Numbered from the stretch's first letter, positions 34,841 through 48,428 are shown. The stretch is DNA of 64,000 nucleotides from Fervidicella metallireducens AeB (GCF_000601455.1 NZ_AZQP01000005.1:1-64000), one strand, 5' to 3'. The notes: generated by a model from the letters alone, not told the origin. Numbers and translations: made by a program.

Positions 34841-37800
34841 TCAACCAAGTGTCACAACAACCTGATGCTCATTTTTGTCATCTTTCAATTCAATAAAATT
34901 CGATTCTTTGTTATCAACGAGTATTGCTTTAACACCCCTGTTGACAGCATAAGGATTAACAACTGTTATGTTATATCTGCTTTCTCCAAATCGATAATAA
35001 ATTTTAAATTCCCTCCACTCCTTTGGGATACATGGATCTATTATCAACTTGTTTCCTTCTTTTTTGAAACCCAGAATTTGTTCAAGACCAACCCTGTACA
35101 TCCACCCAGAGGAGCCAGTATACCAAGTCCAGCCGCCTCTTCCGGTATGTGGTTCTATGGAATATACATCAGCTGCAACAACATAGGGTTCAACTTTATA
35201 CTTTGAACAATCCATCTGAGTGATAGAATGATTTATAGGGTTAATTAAATTGAAATATTGATGAGCTTTATCACCGTATCCCAATTTTGCAAAGGCATAT
35301 ATTACCCAGGTTGATGCATGAGTATATTGACCTCCGTTTTCCCTTACTCCAGGTACATAGCCTCGTATATATCCAGGTCTTAAATCTCCTTCATCAAATG
35401 GAGGTGTGAAGAGTAGGATTAAGCCGGCTTCTTCTTTTATCAAATAATTTTCTACGGAACTCATTGCTTTTAAAACCCTTTCTTTATCAGCCCCATCAGA
35501 TATAGCTGCCCATGATTGTGCAAGGGAGTCGATTTTGCACTCTTTATTTATGGATGAACCAAGGGGAGTTCCGTCATCAAAATAAGCCCTTCTATACCAT
35601 TCGCCATCCCAGGCATTTTTCTCAATAGATTCTATTATCTGCTTTGAGAGCTTAAGGTATTTATCAACCCTCTCAAAATCCTTAAATTCCCTGCATATTG
35701 GTATAAAGTTGTTCAGGGTAGTATATATAAACCAGCCAAGCCATACACTTTCACCTTTTCCTTTATTGCCAACAGTACTCATTCCGTCATTCCAGTCTCC
35801 AGAACCCATAAGAGGGATTCCATGTTCTCCAAACTTCAATGACCTTTCAATAGCCCTTATGCAGTGTTCATATACAGAAGATTTTTCCTCTGATATTCTA
35901 GGTATTCCGTATCTTTCGTCCTCACCTTCTCTTAAGGGTTCATCCTCAAGATAATTTACAATTTCCCTTAATACCTCAAAGTCACCAGTAACTTTAACAT
36001 ATTCTGAAGTTACGTAGGGCAGCCATACTAAATCATCTGAAAATCTTGTACGAATACCCTTATCACCTGCACCAGGGTGCCACCAATGTTGAACATCACC
36101 TTCAACAAACTGATGGGCACAATGGAGCAGGATTTGGTTTCGTGCAATTGATGGCATTGAGTACATAAGGCTCATCACATCCTGAAGCTGATCCCTATAC
36201 CCATAAGCACCTCCTGATTGATAAAAGGCTGACCTTGCCCAGATTCTGCATATAAGGGTTTGATATAGAAGCCACGAATTAAGCATCAAATTCATTGTAG
36301 TGTCAGGTGTTTCAACATTAACAACACTTAGTAAATTTCTCCAGAAATCCTTTATTTCATTAAGTGCGTTTTTACAGGTGTTGATATTCTTATAATTGGT
36401 CAACAGATATTTAAGATTATCTATATCTTTTATTTGACCAAAAAGATATACAAATTCAATACTACTACCAGCTTCTAAAGTAATTGAATTTTGAAGAACG
36501 CAGCAGGTATCAAAACCAGCACCAGTGGTATTTGACAGTTTCTCAAACTTCAAAGCTTGTGGATTATCTAAATGTCCATATTGACCTAAAAATTCCAATC
36601 TGTCACAGGTATAACTTAGCTTATTCAGTGACGAATCTACAAAGACCATACGTTCAGGGAAATCAGCATTATATGGGTTTTTAATTAAAATACAATCCCT
36701 TTCATCATTAAATTCACTAATCAAATGCTGTTGTGTAATTTGTTCACTTACACCAAGAACAGGTCTTATGTAGTAAAAAATTGAGAGTTTTCTTTTTTCA
36801 TTCAGGTCATTTTCCAGTTTTACCATAGAAATTTTTATATTATCATTTCTCGGTACAAAGACAGTCAGATTCTGTTTTATACCATGACTATTGTGGTTAA
36901 AAAGTGAATAACCAAAGCCGTGGCGTATAGTATAACTTTCCTTTTCCCTGATAGGAAGAGGAGTAATAGTAAAGACTTCTCCGGTATCATCGTCTCTGAT
37001 ATAAATTATTTCAGAAGGTGTGTCTGATACCGGATCATTTGACCAAGGTGTAAGCTTGTTTTCACGGCTGTTTTCACACCAGGTATAGCCAGAGCCGGAT
37101 TCAGTTACTATGAAACCACAATTTTCGTTTGATACAACGTTTATCCATGGTGCAGGTGTATTTATATTATCTTTTAATCTTATAACATATTCGTTATTTT
37201 TCTCGTCAAAACCTCCATAACCGTTGAAATACAATAAATTCAGTGGTTCATCACTAGTTGAATAGTTTTTAACAGATTCACTAAATACAGCTAAGCTATG
37301 AGGCTTTAGTAAATCGTGAAGTTCTATTTGTTTTTTAACCTGACCAAGCTCTGCTTTGATAATTAACCTTGAGACAGAATATAGCAGAACAACATCTTCT
37401 TCAGGCATGTTGTGCGCATTTCTAATGAATATACCTCCCTGCCTATCCAGTATATTTCTTGCATGGGTGGATAAAACAACTTCTCGAAGTAGATGTTCAA
37501 GTGGCTGAAGGTAGCTGCTTTCATCCTCGTTAAGAATAACCAGATCTACCTTAAGTCCTTTACTGCTCCAGTAGTCATGTGCACGCAGCATGTCTTTAAT
37601 AACATCTATGTCTTCAGTCTTTTTTATGGTTACTAAAACTATTGGTACATCACCAGAGATACCATATGCCCAAAGTCCAGACTGACCTTTTTTATTTTTG
37701 GCAATATACTGGCTAAATTTTTTCCTAATTGGGCTCAGGAAGAGAATGTGGGAAATCATGTTATCATAAGTTTCTATCTCACCAGGTGAGAGGTTAAGAT

Positions 37801-40800
37801 ATTTTAATTCCATCTGACTTCTCATATATGCCAATTCAAAGGCTCTTTCAATATTTGAAAAGTCATGATATTTACTCATTAAATCCTTTGCTTCCTCTTT
37901 ACTTTTAGCTGTTCCAGTAGTAAATGAGAAAACAGCTGATTTACCGGGTTCAATCTTAATTTTTCCTCTCAGACTCATAATAGGGTCCAGTACAGGACCA
38001 ATGGTACCTGAAAGTGGATGATTTAATGCCAAGGGGTTAGATATATCTCTTCCTCGACCAATAAATTTATTTCTGTTTGTTTCAAACTCATAATCTCCAT
38101 ATATGTTTCCTTTTACTGTCAGACTGTGATATGCCCAAAGGGTTTCCTTATGTTCCTCCCTCGGCCTTCTAGAGGAAATTATACCTGACACATCCTTAAT
38201 ATACTCAGTTCGTATAAACAGGTTGTTAAAGGCAGGGTGAGCAATGTCGGCCATCTGAGGGGAAAGAACCGTTTCAATATAGCTTGTGCATTCAATAATA
38301 ATTTCTTTTTCAGCATTGTTTTTAATAGTAATTTTTCTAATTTCACAGTTGTCTTCAGGAGATACACAAATCTCTTGATGAGTCTCAATATTTTCATCAG
38401 TTCTGTGATATTCGGCTTTATCCTGGGAGAACTTAACATTATACTGGTCAGGGTTTTTATTAATAGGTTCAAAGGTGGATGACCATACTTTGTTTGAATT
38501 TAGCTCTCTGATAAAGAAGTAACTTCCATATTTTCTTGATACACTGTCCTCTCTCCAACGTGTAACCTGTATATCACCATTTTTACAATAGCCAGAGCCA
38601 CCGTTTGTCAAAAGTATTGAGTAGCTGCCATTTGATAGCAGGTGGCATACAGGGAGTGGGTTATCAAGGGAGGATATATTACGAACTACAATGATATCCT
38701 CATATTCATGTTTCCTGAATGGTTCTACTGTTTCTTTGTACTCCTTTGTGATTATAACTCTTAAAGGTGTTTTTTCATGGAGCATAAATTCACCGCATCT
38801 TACTAATGGACTGCTGTGAAACCTTTTTATCATTATGTTATTGTTGATAAAATTATTGATTGAAAGCATAATCATACCCTGATGGTGTGCCATGTAACTT
38901 TTAACTACTTCAAAATCATTACCCATACTTAATCTTTCAGGAGTAAAGTCAGCAGCTTCATATAAACCATATTTTCCTTCAAGATTAAGGGAAATCAGTC
39001 TTTTAATATTTTCTAATGCCTTATTTGGGGCAAATGGAAGGGCTAAAAGAGTTGAATATGGTGATATAACCATATCCCTTATTAATCCCCTTTTTAATCC
39101 AAGTTCAGGAACTCCAAATGCCTTATATTGGTAATTTAAATGTAAATCAAATGTGTAATAACCTGATTCTGAAGTCCCCCATGGAAGATGACGTAATTTA
39201 CCATATTTAATTTGTGATTTAATAGCCGTTTCATATGTTTCATCCAGCAGGGTATTATCATAGTTTTTCATAATCAAAGCAGGCATTAAGTATTCAAACA
39301 TAGTACCAGTCCAGGAAACTAGGGCTCTAAATCCATCTATAAGTGTTAAAGATCTGCCAAGCCTGAACCAATGGTCAACAGGTACCTCTCCTCTGACTGC
39401 TGCTATATAGCTGGTAAGCCTTGCTTCTGAGGCTAATAAATCATAGTAGGATTCAGTAAGTTTGTTTTCATCAACGTTATATCCAATTGAGAATAGACCA
39501 CGTTTTTCATCATACAGTGGTTTGAACAAGGTTTCATCACAAAGTTTTTGAACTCTTTCTTTTACGGATTCAGCTGTGTCAATAAGAGAATTTAAATTAT
39601 CTGAAACCCTTATAATTTCAGGTTTTAACATTAGCAAGAATTCTTTGTTAGCTGAATCTTTACATTCATTCAGCATTAAGTCTAAATTTGAAAGTATAGT
39701 TTCATAAATCTTGGACAAATCTTTTGGTGATGAATTTGAGCTTACTGCTCCTAAAATGGTACCCAGCTGATTGAACTCATCATGGTTATTGATGAAATTT
39801 ATTGTATCCATCTTATACAATATGCTTGGATAAATATTGTTAAGTTCAAGAAGCAGTTCATCAATATAATTTTTGAGCTTTATATCAGGATTGACGTCTT
39901 CATTTAACATCCCTTTTATTTTTTCAAATATCTCAAAGTAAAATTTTGGAGTATAGTTTTGTTCAGGGAATGAATTTTTAAGCTCCTTAAGTAAATCCTT
40001 ATTATAGTCATTAGAATGTTCAATGGTATCAATAATACCCATTAATATATTAGTATTAAAGATAGGAGCTTTGAGAATATCTTCAATTCCTTCAACAAGT
40101 GTTATATAATATCCAACTAGGTTTCCACTGTCAACTGTTGATACATATCTAGGATGTAAAACTTCAAGGGATTTTGTATCATACCAGTTATACAGATGTC
40201 CGTTCCATTTTTCCATCTTTTCAATGGTAGTTATTGTGTTGTTTAGTTTTTTTATAGTTGAAGTTAAGGAAATATAGCCTAAATCCCTTGCTGAAAGTAT
40301 TGATAGCAGCAAAAAACCTATATTGGTAGGAGAGGTTCTATGAGCAACCCTGGATACTGGAGTTTCCTGATAATTATCAACTGGCAGAAAATTATTATCT
40401 TCTCCAGAAAATTCTTCATAGAAGTACCAGGTTTTCAGAGAAATCTCCCTTATATACTTTAATTCATCCTTTGTAAGATTAAAACACATCTTATCAGAAG
40501 GTTTACTTATATAAAAGGCTACATATGGAGAAACAACCCAAAGTCCAGTAAAGAAAAGTGTATAAATTGTGTTTTCTGGTTTCAGAATTAAAACTCCAAA
40601 TAATAATATTAAAGAGAATATAACAGAAGAATACATCCTTCTGATAAAACCTTTAAAGTCATTCTTTAAATTTTTTTCAACTTCAGCAGCTGTTACCCAT
40701 TCCAGAAGGTTATTTTTAGAGATAAAAACTCTGTAAAGTGTTTTTAAAATTGCATTAACCATCATGTAGGAATGGTATGGAAGCATTATTAAATTCAATA

Positions 40801-43448
40801 ATCCTTGAAAAATTGCTGCCTTAAATCCATATATTAAATTTCCATTGAGTCTTTGCCGTGGTGCTTTATAATATTTTAAAATAATAAAATCAAAAACATC
40901 TAGTAACAAATGAAATAAGATAGGAGAAATAAATACCACCATTAACCATAAAGGTAAATTAGTAATAGTTAATAAGGAAAAAGAAACTAGGAGAAGAATA
41001 TTTGTAGAAACCAAACTCCTTCTTAAATTATCAAATATTTTCCACTTAGATAATGGGGTAAGAGGATTCTTGTGTTTTTTGCCAAATCTGTTTTTTACAT
41101 ATGGGAAAAGCCATCTTATAAGCTGCCAGTCACCTCTGACCCATCTATGTAGTCTAAGAATATATGAACTGTATTTCTCCGGATAACCATCATATAATTG
41201 AATATCTGTTGCCAGACCAACTCGTAAATAACTGCCTTCCAGGAGATCATGACTTAAAATCGTATTTTCAGGTATTGAGGTGTTTAATACTTCCCTGAAA
41301 ACATCAACATTATATATACCTTTACCAGTAAATATACCTTCACCAAATAAATCCTGGTAGACATCTGAAACTGCTGTAGAATATGGGTCCACACCACCAC
41401 AGCCGGCAAATATTCTTGAGAACAATGTTTTGTTACTGCTCTCTATATTAATTGCTATACGGGGTTGGATAAGACCATATCCACCAGTTACTATACCTTT
41501 ATCTTTATCTACAATAGCTTCATTAAGAGGATGTGAAATTGTTCCTATAAGTTTTCTGGCAGTTCCTATAGGCATTATTGTGTCAGCATCAAGGGTTATA
41601 ATATATTTAACCTTTTTTAAAGGTGTTATGTCGCTGGATATAAAACTAAAGGTTGTTTTTGTATCACCTTTGATAAGGTTATTTAATTCTACTATTGCAC
41701 CTCTTTTTCTTTCCCAGGCCATCCATTTATTTTCATTTTTATTGAATATTCTTTTTCTGCAAAAGAAAAAAGAATATATTCCTGGAGTATTTTTTGTTTA
41801 ATTTAGATATTTCGTAAAGGGCAGTATCAACAATCTGTTGATCATTAGGTGATGTTTCTTCTTTGTAATCCTTAAAATCTCCAACTAAAGCAAAATAGAT
41901 GTTGTTTTCTTTATTTGCAAGATAAGTAACTTCCAATTGAGAAATTAATTCCTTTACCCTTGAAACATCAGGAAGTATAGTGGGAACAATTACCATTGTT
42001 GTCTTATTCTCTGGAATTCCGTATTTCATTTCAAGTTTAGGGATAAAATCAGGTTTAACTGTATGGGTTACAATCCAATTGGTCAGAGACAGTGCAACAT
42101 CACTTAATGGTGTTATTGAGAGAATAAAAATAACTAAGCTTATTGTATAGTTACGGGTATATAAAAAACTGGCATAAGAAACCAGTGAAGAAAAGACAAT
42201 TGTCATTGCAGCAAAGGGTAAGATATAAATATAAGGTGTATCGTATTTATCTCTAAGAAAAAGTTTCTTAGCACCTAATTTATTTAGAAGGATATTTATA
42301 CCTTTACCTGATAAATAATACCCGACATGGTACGAAGCAGTACAGTCAGGTAAACCTTTCTCTGAACATTCAACAGCAGCCCTTGCAACAGATGATTCTG
42401 AAATATTTAAAAGCTTTGCAATTTTTTCAACTCTATGTCTGTAATAGTCTCTTGTTTCGAAGTCCTGCTGGGAGTATATATTTGAGGGATCTTGTTCTAA
42501 TATTCCTTCAACAATGGACAGTGACTCAAAAACTTCTTCCCAGTCAATAGAGGCATTAACTCTAAGGGATGTGATACTATTGCCCATAGCTATTTGCATA
42601 GATGCTTGTTCCTGATGTTCATGCTTTATTATATCTTCAAGGCAAGTATCAAACTTTAACAGATATTCTTCTAAATAATCCATTATAGGGTTCAGATTGA
42701 TACCCCGATATTTTGCTATATTCACAACACGTTCAATAAATGAGGGTAGAAGTATGTTTGATGAAGTAATAGTTTGATTTATTACATTTAAAACACTGTC
42801 CTCATCGGTATATTTAATTTTTTCTGCCTTTTTCCATTGAAGCTGAGTGTTATATATTTTTTCGCAGGTATATCTTATTTTTTCAAATAGAGCAATTTTA
42901 ATGGCAGGAGAAAGAGCCCAAAGCTCTGCCATAGATAAAGTATTTATTGACTGGTATGCTCTGACAAAGTTTATCAATAGATCTTCATCAATTTTTCCGT
43001 CTGTATGTACTGCAAGTTCAAGAGCAATAGCAAAAATTCTTGGATAGTCTTTTAGATAACCATCTTTTAATACATTAAGGTTTTTAAAGAATTTTTTTTC
43101 TTTATTCTGTTTAAGTCTCTTGTATTGTTCTTCAATTATATAATAATTGTCTAAAAGCCACTCAGAAGCAGGGCAGAGAGGTAACTGCCCCTTTGAGTAT
43201 GCATTTAATTTTTTATATACATCTGTTATATAGTCAAAGTTTTCATCCAATCTATCAAAGAGATAGTTATAACCATTTTTATTCTTACAAATTCTGTGTG
43301 ATTTTGCGGTTTCTTTAGCGTGTTTGAGTAGTTCCTCATAACTTAATAAAACGTCGTTAATTTCAATGTTATGTGGTTTAAGGTTAAAGCCTTTCAATAA
43401 AAAAAGTATAATGATTAACCCCAAAAGGATTACTATATAAAGCTGCAT
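34841..43448 (-). CDS. cyclic beta-glucan-synthase-like protein (NdvB/ChvB type), frameshifted
   Basis: A giant membrane protein of about 2868 residues, interrupted by one extra base in an A6 run at 41766-41771 (plus strand); removing one joins NIFFF to CRKRIFNKNENKWMAWER. The N-terminus has a membrane helix, a long helical region, and a second helix pair. A GT-A-like glycosyltransferase part follows (TLDADTIMP, LSHDLLEGSYLR, LRLHRWVRGDWQ), then membrane helices, a glycoamylase-like domain (PTNIGFLLLSIL, SWTGTMFEYLMPAL), and GH94-type phosphorylase domains ending with GSGDWNDGMSTVG. This is the cyclic beta-1,2-glucan synthase plan. It is downstream of a sugar nucleotidyltransferase fusion. 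Product and export are unknown. Confidence 0.8.
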
Positions 43449-43471
43449 AATATTTATCACCTTTCCTAAGA

Positions 43472-45931
43472 CTAATCGTTGTTAACAATCTTACAGATTT
43501 TATCGCTTATTGACAAACAAAGCTCCTCAGCATATTCTTCATTGAAGCCTTCAGAGAAAATGTTAAAAATAGGCCGTTCATTATCTGGAAGAATCAAGGT
43601 CCAGCCCTTCTGAGTATTAATCTTAATTCCTTCAAAAAGCTCAATATCCCTGTTGCTGTGTTCTTCAATAAGCCTCCTTATCACCCTGCCTCTGTCCTTA
43701 AAATCACAAAGGACTTCATCATGTTTAACGTAGAATTCTGGTATTTCTTTAAGCAGATCACCTAAAGAAATGGAGTTTAAAGTCAAATACTCAAGTATTT
43801 TACCAACTGCCAGTATTCCATCGTAACTTAAAATATATTGAATAAGGGAGTCTTCATCCTCTGCAAGGTTTAACATTGTGTTCATTATTTCGCTGGGTGA
43901 AGACTTTGTTCTTATAACTTCAGCCTTATATTGCATTGCAATATTTTCAATAACCCTGGTTGTTGTATAAGGAACAACAAGTTTTTTATTTGTTCCTGAT
44001 TTTAGTGCGATTAAACTGGCAAGTACGGTATATTTTTCGCCCCTTACAGGTATTCCATTTTCATCAATAAGGGTTAAATTTTCACCGTTTTCGCTTAGGA
44101 CAACACCAAAGTTGTAGTTACCCCTTTTTATTTTTTTGCCCATTGCATCTATGAATTTCTCCATGGAATTAAAATTTTTAATACTGTAATCCCCATCTGC
44201 TTTACAACCTAAAAAATTAAGGAATGTCAAAGTCAGCATAGTTGTTTTTTCGTTTTCAGAAGAAACTAAAATATTATAATTTTTACTTCTGATTTTACTA
44301 AGGGATTTGATGCTGTTGGCACTTGTTTGTATATACAGGGAAGTGAAATTATCAACATTAATGACTTCATTTATCATATCTGAGTTACAGCGTTGAAAAT
44401 CTTCCCTTAAAAATAAATTTTCTATTTTTTTCTCTACACTTCGTTGGATGTTACCTCCCATATTGTTTGTAAACTCAATATGTACTTTATTTGGATCACA
44501 ATTGAAGGTGCTGATATGAACACCTCCTGAACCACGATAAAACCTGACTGCAAATCTGTTTATGGGTAAAATTATATTTTCTATATCAATAGCTCTGGCA
44601 CCGGTAGATAAAACACCAGCTATTAATGATTGTTTTATTATTTTGGAAGCTGGAGTGGAGTCGCAGCTTATAATCACTGGAGAGTCCTTGTTGATAGCCG
44701 ATGCAAAAGCAGAGCCCAATAAAGATGCAAATTCAGGAGTTATATCAATATTCACATCTCCGCTGATGTCTCTGTTGCCAAACAAAGTACGTCTTGCCTT
44801 TGTACCCCAAACAAGATTTTTATTAATAATAGTATCCTCTTTAATTGTTTTGTTAGGCCAGATTTTAATATTTGGCTTAATAGTGCAGCCATCCTGAAGT
44901 GTGCATTCTGCTCCAATAACAGTGTCTTCAAAGATATTTACGTTATTTTTTATTTTAACTTTATTGCATAAAATAGTTCCCCTTAGCTGTGAGTTTTTAC
45001 CTATATATGTGTTACACCAGATAACACTTCGCTTTAATGTTGATTTTGAATCAATTGTAGTGTTGTTTCCGATTATGCAGTAAGAATCAATAGTTGAATT
45101 GCTGTTTATAATACAATCTTTGCCTATGTAAACAGGAGGAGTAATTTTTACATCCTCTGAAACAATACAACCATCTTCAACCCATATCCCCTTTGAAATT
45201 TCAGTTCCAGCAATTTCTAAACGAACTTTTCCGTCTAAGACATCGAATTGGGTTTGTTTATATGAATTAATATCTCCAATATCACACCAGTAATCTTCAG
45301 TTATGTATCCAAACATAGGAACTGAATCCTTTAACAATTTAGGGAAAAGGTCTTTACTGAAGTCAAAGTTTTGTCCTTTTTTATAATAATTTAAAACATC
45401 TGGTTCAAGTATATAAATGCCTGTATTAACGGTATCGCTGAAAACCTCACCCCAACTGGGTTTTTCAAGAAATCTGATTATTTTTCCATTTTCATCTGTA
45501 ATTACAATTCCATATTCAAGAGGAATATTTTCTTTTTTTAATATTAAGGTTGCCTTTGAACCTTTTTCTTTGTGAAATTTTAAAGCTTCAGTTATATTGA
45601 TATCTGTTAAAGCATCTCCGCTTATAACAATGAAGGTGTCATCTAAAAAATTTTCTGCGTTGAGAACGCTGCCGCCAGTGCCTAAGGGCACTTCTTCTAC
45701 GTAATAGGATATGTTAACACCCAATTCTCTACCGTCATCGAAATAATCTTTTATTGATGAGGGAAGATAGTAAAGGGTAGCGGCTATATCTACTATGTTA
45801 TGTTTTTTAAGAAGGTTTATTATATGTTCCATAACTGGTTTATTAAGTATTGGTACCATAGGTTTAGGAATATCGCTTGTTAAAGGTCTAAGTCTAGTAC
45901 CTTCACCACCTGCCATGATTACTGCCTTCAT
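43472..45931 (-). CDS. nucleotidyltransferase / degenerate phosphomannomutase fusion
   Basis: An 819-residue fusion. Residues 1-235 are a sugar-1-phosphate nucleotidyltransferase ([13 protein letters not shown] and [11 protein letters not shown]). Residues 240-375 form a left-handed beta-helix of hexapeptide repeats. The rest is a phosphomannomutase-like domain whose key residues look lost: the TASHNP serine loop is STFNCDPNK, and the metal loop DxDxDR is LSENGENL. The mutase part is therefore probably regulatory or structural. Such fusions are usually annotated mannose-1-phosphate guanylyltransferase; the true sugar is unknown. ATG has AAGAGGTGAATTT upstream. The glucan-synthase-like gene follows, so a common polysaccharide is likely. 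Confidence 0.85.
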   Translation of the reverse strand: MKAVIMAGGEGTRLRPLTSDIPKPMVPILNKPVMEHIINLLKKHNIVDIAATLYYLPSSIKDYFDDGRELGVNISYYVEEVPLGTGGSVLNAENFLDDTFIVISGDALTDINITEALKFHKEKGSKATLILKKENIPLEYGIVITDENGKIIRFLEKPSWGEVFSDTVNTGIYILEPDVLNYYKKGQNFDFSKDLFPKLLKDSVPMFGYITEDYWCDIGDINSYKQTQFDVLDGKVRLEIAGTEISKGIWVEDGCIVSEDVKITPPVYIGKDCIINSNSTIDSYCIIGNNTTIDSKSTLKRSVIWCNTYIGKNSQLRGTILCNKVKIKNNVNIFEDTVIGAECTLQDGCTIKPNIKIWPNKTIKEDTIINKNLVWGTKARRTLFGNRDISGDVNIDITPEFASLLGSAFASAINKDSPVIISCDSTPASKIIKQSLIAGVLSTGARAIDIENIILPINRFAVRFYRGSGGVHISTFNCDPNKVHIEFTNNMGGNIQRSVEKKIENLFLREDFQRCNSDMINEVINVDNFTSLYIQTSANSIKSLSKIRSKNYNILVSSENEKTTMLTLTFLNFLGCKADGDYSIKNFNSMEKFIDAMGKKIKRGNYNFGVVLSENGENLTLIDENGIPVRGEKYTVLASLIALKSGTNKKLVVPYTTTRVIENIAMQYKAEVIRTKSSPSEIMNTMLNLAEDEDSLIQYILSYDGILAVGKILEYLTLNSISLGDLLKEIPEFYVKHDEVLCDFKDRGRVIRRLIEEHSNRDIELFEGIKINTQKGWTLILPDNERPIFNIFSEGFNEEYAEELCLSISDKICKIVNND

Positions 45932-46076
45932 AAATTCACCTCTTGCACCAAAATTTAAGTTACAAACTTATTTTCTTTATGAGGGCAGTATTTTATACTT
46001 GGATAAATTTAGAAAATAAAGAAGAAGTGTGATTTGTGATTATGGATAAGCCTATGAATATATAAGTGAAATGAAA

Positions 46077-46100
46077 TAAAAAAGGAGCCATAGGCTCCTT
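46077..46100 (-). terminator. terminator of the zinc ribbon gene
   Basis: On the minus strand AAGGAGCC-TAT-GGCTCCTT is followed by TTTTTATTT. Confidence 0.85.
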
Positions 46101-46103
46101 AAA

Positions 46104-46271
46104 TTATCTGTCGAAGTTTCTGTTGTTTCTTTGAGCTTTTTTAGCTCTTCTGCATTCTGGACATCTCTTTGGTTCGTTTTCGAAACCTTTTTCAGCGTAG
46201 AAAGCTTGCTCGCCTTCAGTGAATATGAATTCCTTTCCACAATCTGTGCATACTAATGTTTTGTCTGCCAT
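46104..46271 (-). CDS. small zinc-ribbon protein
   Basis: A 55-residue protein with two Cys pairs (CTDCGKEF and CPECRRAKK), the probable zinc-ribbon family common in Firmicutes. The reading MADKTLVCTDCGKEFIF and a basic tail RRAKKAQRNNRNFDR suggest a nucleic-acid or ribosome-associated role, but none is established. ATG has TAGGAGGTAA upstream. Monocistronic, ending at a terminator. Confidence 0.88.
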   Translation of the reverse strand: MADKTLVCTDCGKEFIFTEGEQAFYAEKGFENEPKRCPECRRAKKAQRNNRNFDR

Positions 46272-46454
46272 TTTAAATTACCTCCTAAATTTGGGATTTA
46301 ACGACTCATAGACTCACATCCCAAAGATAGGGAGGATAAGACCTTATAGTGTTAAATCTCTTAAAATTTACATTATTATTGTAGCATTATAGATTAAATA
46401 AATCAATAAAAATCCAAAAATTTTTTTAAATTTTAGTATTTTTATAACAAATAA

Positions 46455-46485
46455 AAAGAAAAGCAGGAATTAATCCTGCTTTTTA
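46455..46485 (-). terminator. terminator of the APC permease gene
   Basis: AAAGCAGGA and TCCTGCTTT pair around ATTAA; the minus strand continues with a T-rich run. Confidence 0.8.
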
Positions 46486-46491
46486 ATATAA

Positions 46492-48012
46492 TTATGCTGC
46501 TATATCTTCACTGTTAGCTTTAACTTTTCTTTCATAGCTGCTGTACATTAGTATTGCTACTATTGAGAAGAATACTGGTCCAGCTATACTGTATATAGTT
46601 GTTAACATGTCTCCGTTGATTGCTGGCTCTATTATACAGAATACGTTAGCAAATCCAACAGTTAGAACAACTACAGCAGTCCAAAGTGAAGCACTGCCTT
46701 GAGTTTTAAATACTTCAAAAGGTTTAACGATTTCTTGCTTTTTCTTGAAAGCTGGGAAAGCAAGTGCTATAAACATATATGGAAGAGTCATAGCAACGTT
46801 TGTCATAGCTACAAGTATATCGAAGAACTTAGTCATTGAGTCTCCACCAAATGTAACAAGTGCAATCATTACACAAACAGTTACACATTGGATTACCATA
46901 GCGTTTATTGGCATTCCATTCTTAAGTTCTCCCATTTTTCCTGGCCATAACTTAGCTGGAGTACCTTCAATAATTTGTTTTAATGGAGCATAAGTTAATG
47001 TGAAGAAAGCTCCACAAAGTGCTAAGAACATTGAAAGACCAACGAATCTAGCAATTCCAGCACCCATTGCAACACATGTTGCTTCGCTTGCACCAAAAGC
47101 ATTTCCAAGTGCGTATCCAAGGTTTGCCATAACAACATATCCAGCATTACCTAAGTGAACGCCTTCAGTGTTCATAACGTTTGTCCAGTTAGTAAATATA
47201 CCAACCATGAATATACCTAATGAATATCCTATAGAAATAACAACTGCTGATATTGCAACTCCCTTAGGGAATGTTTTTTCAGCGTTTTCAGTCTGGTCAA
47301 CAAGACCACCAACAACTTCAATACCACCGTATGCAAATATAGCGTAAACTACGAATGCAAGTGAAGTGATTATGTTTCCTACATATTTAGGATTTGGTGA
47401 AGTTGTAAATGAGCTTAGTCCAACTATTGGTTGAGCTAATTGTCCATGATTTCCTATTAAAACTAATATAGCACCAACTAATAACACGATGTTTAATGCA
47501 GCAACTGCAGTTCCACCAAGTGATGTTATCTTCTTAATCTTGTCAAGACCCTTTGTTGATATAAAAGTAACGAAAATTATCCAAAGTATACCTAATAATC
47601 CAAGAGTCTTAGGTCCTGAAAGTCCTAAAAGTGACCATGTTTTAGTAGTATCTTTACCGAATATTGCATTTGATATTGGAACCCATACACCGGATGCAAC
47701 GTTAACCATCCAGATTATATATGATGCATACCACATAAATGTTCCAACGAATGCGAATTTAGGTCCTACTGATTTTTCCATCCATGAGTATATACCACCC
47801 TTTTCGCTTTTGAAAGCTGCACCGAATTCAGCCATCATAAATGCGAATGGAATAAAGAATGTTATTCCTGAAAGAATGTACCATGGAATCGCAGCATATC
47901 CCATTTTGTAGAATGATCTTGGGATATTGTTAAATCCATAAACTGAAGTAAATATCATTAGTATTAATGATACCAGTGTAAGTTTTTTGTTGTTTTGTGG
48001 ATTTGATGCCAC
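46492..48012 (-). CDS. APC amino acid permease (YjeM/GadC-like)
   Basis: A 12-14-helix APC transporter of 506 residues. The first helix reads SLILMIFTSVYGFNNIPRSFY, and GGIYSWMEKSVGPKFAF and AYGGIEVVGGLVDQT are typical of the glutamate/GABA-antiporter and YjeM group. Substrate is not evident. ATG has AAAGGGGG upstream. It has a long leader with a TTGCTT/TATAAT promoter and a 14-base palindrome upstream. Monocistronic. Confidence 0.88.
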   Translation of the reverse strand: MASNPQNNKKLTLVSLILMIFTSVYGFNNIPRSFYKMGYAAIPWYILSGITFFIPFAFMMAEFGAAFKSEKGGIYSWMEKSVGPKFAFVGTFMWYASYIIWMVNVASGVWVPISNAIFGKDTTKTWSLLGLSGPKTLGLLGILWIIFVTFISTKGLDKIKKITSLGGTAVAALNIVLLVGAILVLIGNHGQLAQPIVGLSSFTTSPNPKYVGNIITSLAFVVYAIFAYGGIEVVGGLVDQTENAEKTFPKGVAISAVVISIGYSLGIFMVGIFTNWTNVMNTEGVHLGNAGYVVMANLGYALGNAFGASEATCVAMGAGIARFVGLSMFLALCGAFFTLTYAPLKQIIEGTPAKLWPGKMGELKNGMPINAMVIQCVTVCVMIALVTFGGDSMTKFFDILVAMTNVAMTLPYMFIALAFPAFKKKQEIVKPFEVFKTQGSASLWTAVVVLTVGFANVFCIIEPAINGDMLTTIYSIAGPVFFSIVAILMYSSYERKVKANSEDIAA

Positions 48013-48059
48013 TTTGTTTACCCCCTTTAAGTATTATTAAATTATAAAGTACAAGGATT

Positions 48060-48087
48060 ATTATATAACAATCGACATAAAAAGCAA
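48060..48087 (-). promoter_or_regulatory. promoter of the APC permease
   Basis: On the minus strand TTGCTT (48087-48082), 16 bases, TATAAT (48065-48060), about 50 bases before the start codon. Confidence 0.6.
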
Positions 48088-48195
48088 TAATTCTACATTA
48101 TGTTATAAAATTCTGAATTGACCGTATTGAGTGCAAAATGAATAAATTAGAATTAAGATATTGATACAAAATAAAATAATCTGTATATATATTAA

Positions 48196-48209
48196 TTTTA
48201 CCGGTAAAA
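48196..48209. promoter_or_regulatory. 14-bp palindrome upstream of the APC permease
   Basis: TTTTACCGGTAAAA is a perfect palindrome, about 110 bases upstream of the permease promoter; a possible regulator site. Confidence 0.4.
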
Positions 48210-48384
48210 CAGCAGTATAAATATAAAAAAACAAGGGCAATAAATCAGAAAATTCAAACATATGACATTAAAAGGTTCGCATAGCGATGCAAATGAAAGA
48301 AATTTTTAATAAATCTTAATAATGTCACATAGGATAAGATAAAGGTTAAGAATGGGATATTTACTGTTAAAATATAATTAAACA

Positions 48385-48428
48385 AAAATAAGGAGTGGTT
48401 GTAAATAATACTTTCCACTCCTTATTTT
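48385..48428. terminator. terminator after the Cys-rich DUF1259 gene
   Basis: AAAATAAGGAGTGG pairs with CCACTCCTTATTTT across a 16-base loop, with A and T runs on both sides. Confidence 0.85.

Noticed and set aside
41430-41801. Plus-strand ORF across the glucan-synthase frameshift
   Set aside because: Antisense to the conserved glycosyltransferase region; no ribosome-binding site of note.
46052-46240. Minus-strand ORF overlapping the zinc ribbon gene
   Set aside because: A different frame of the same DNA gives the small CxxC protein with a strong ribosome-binding site and terminator.
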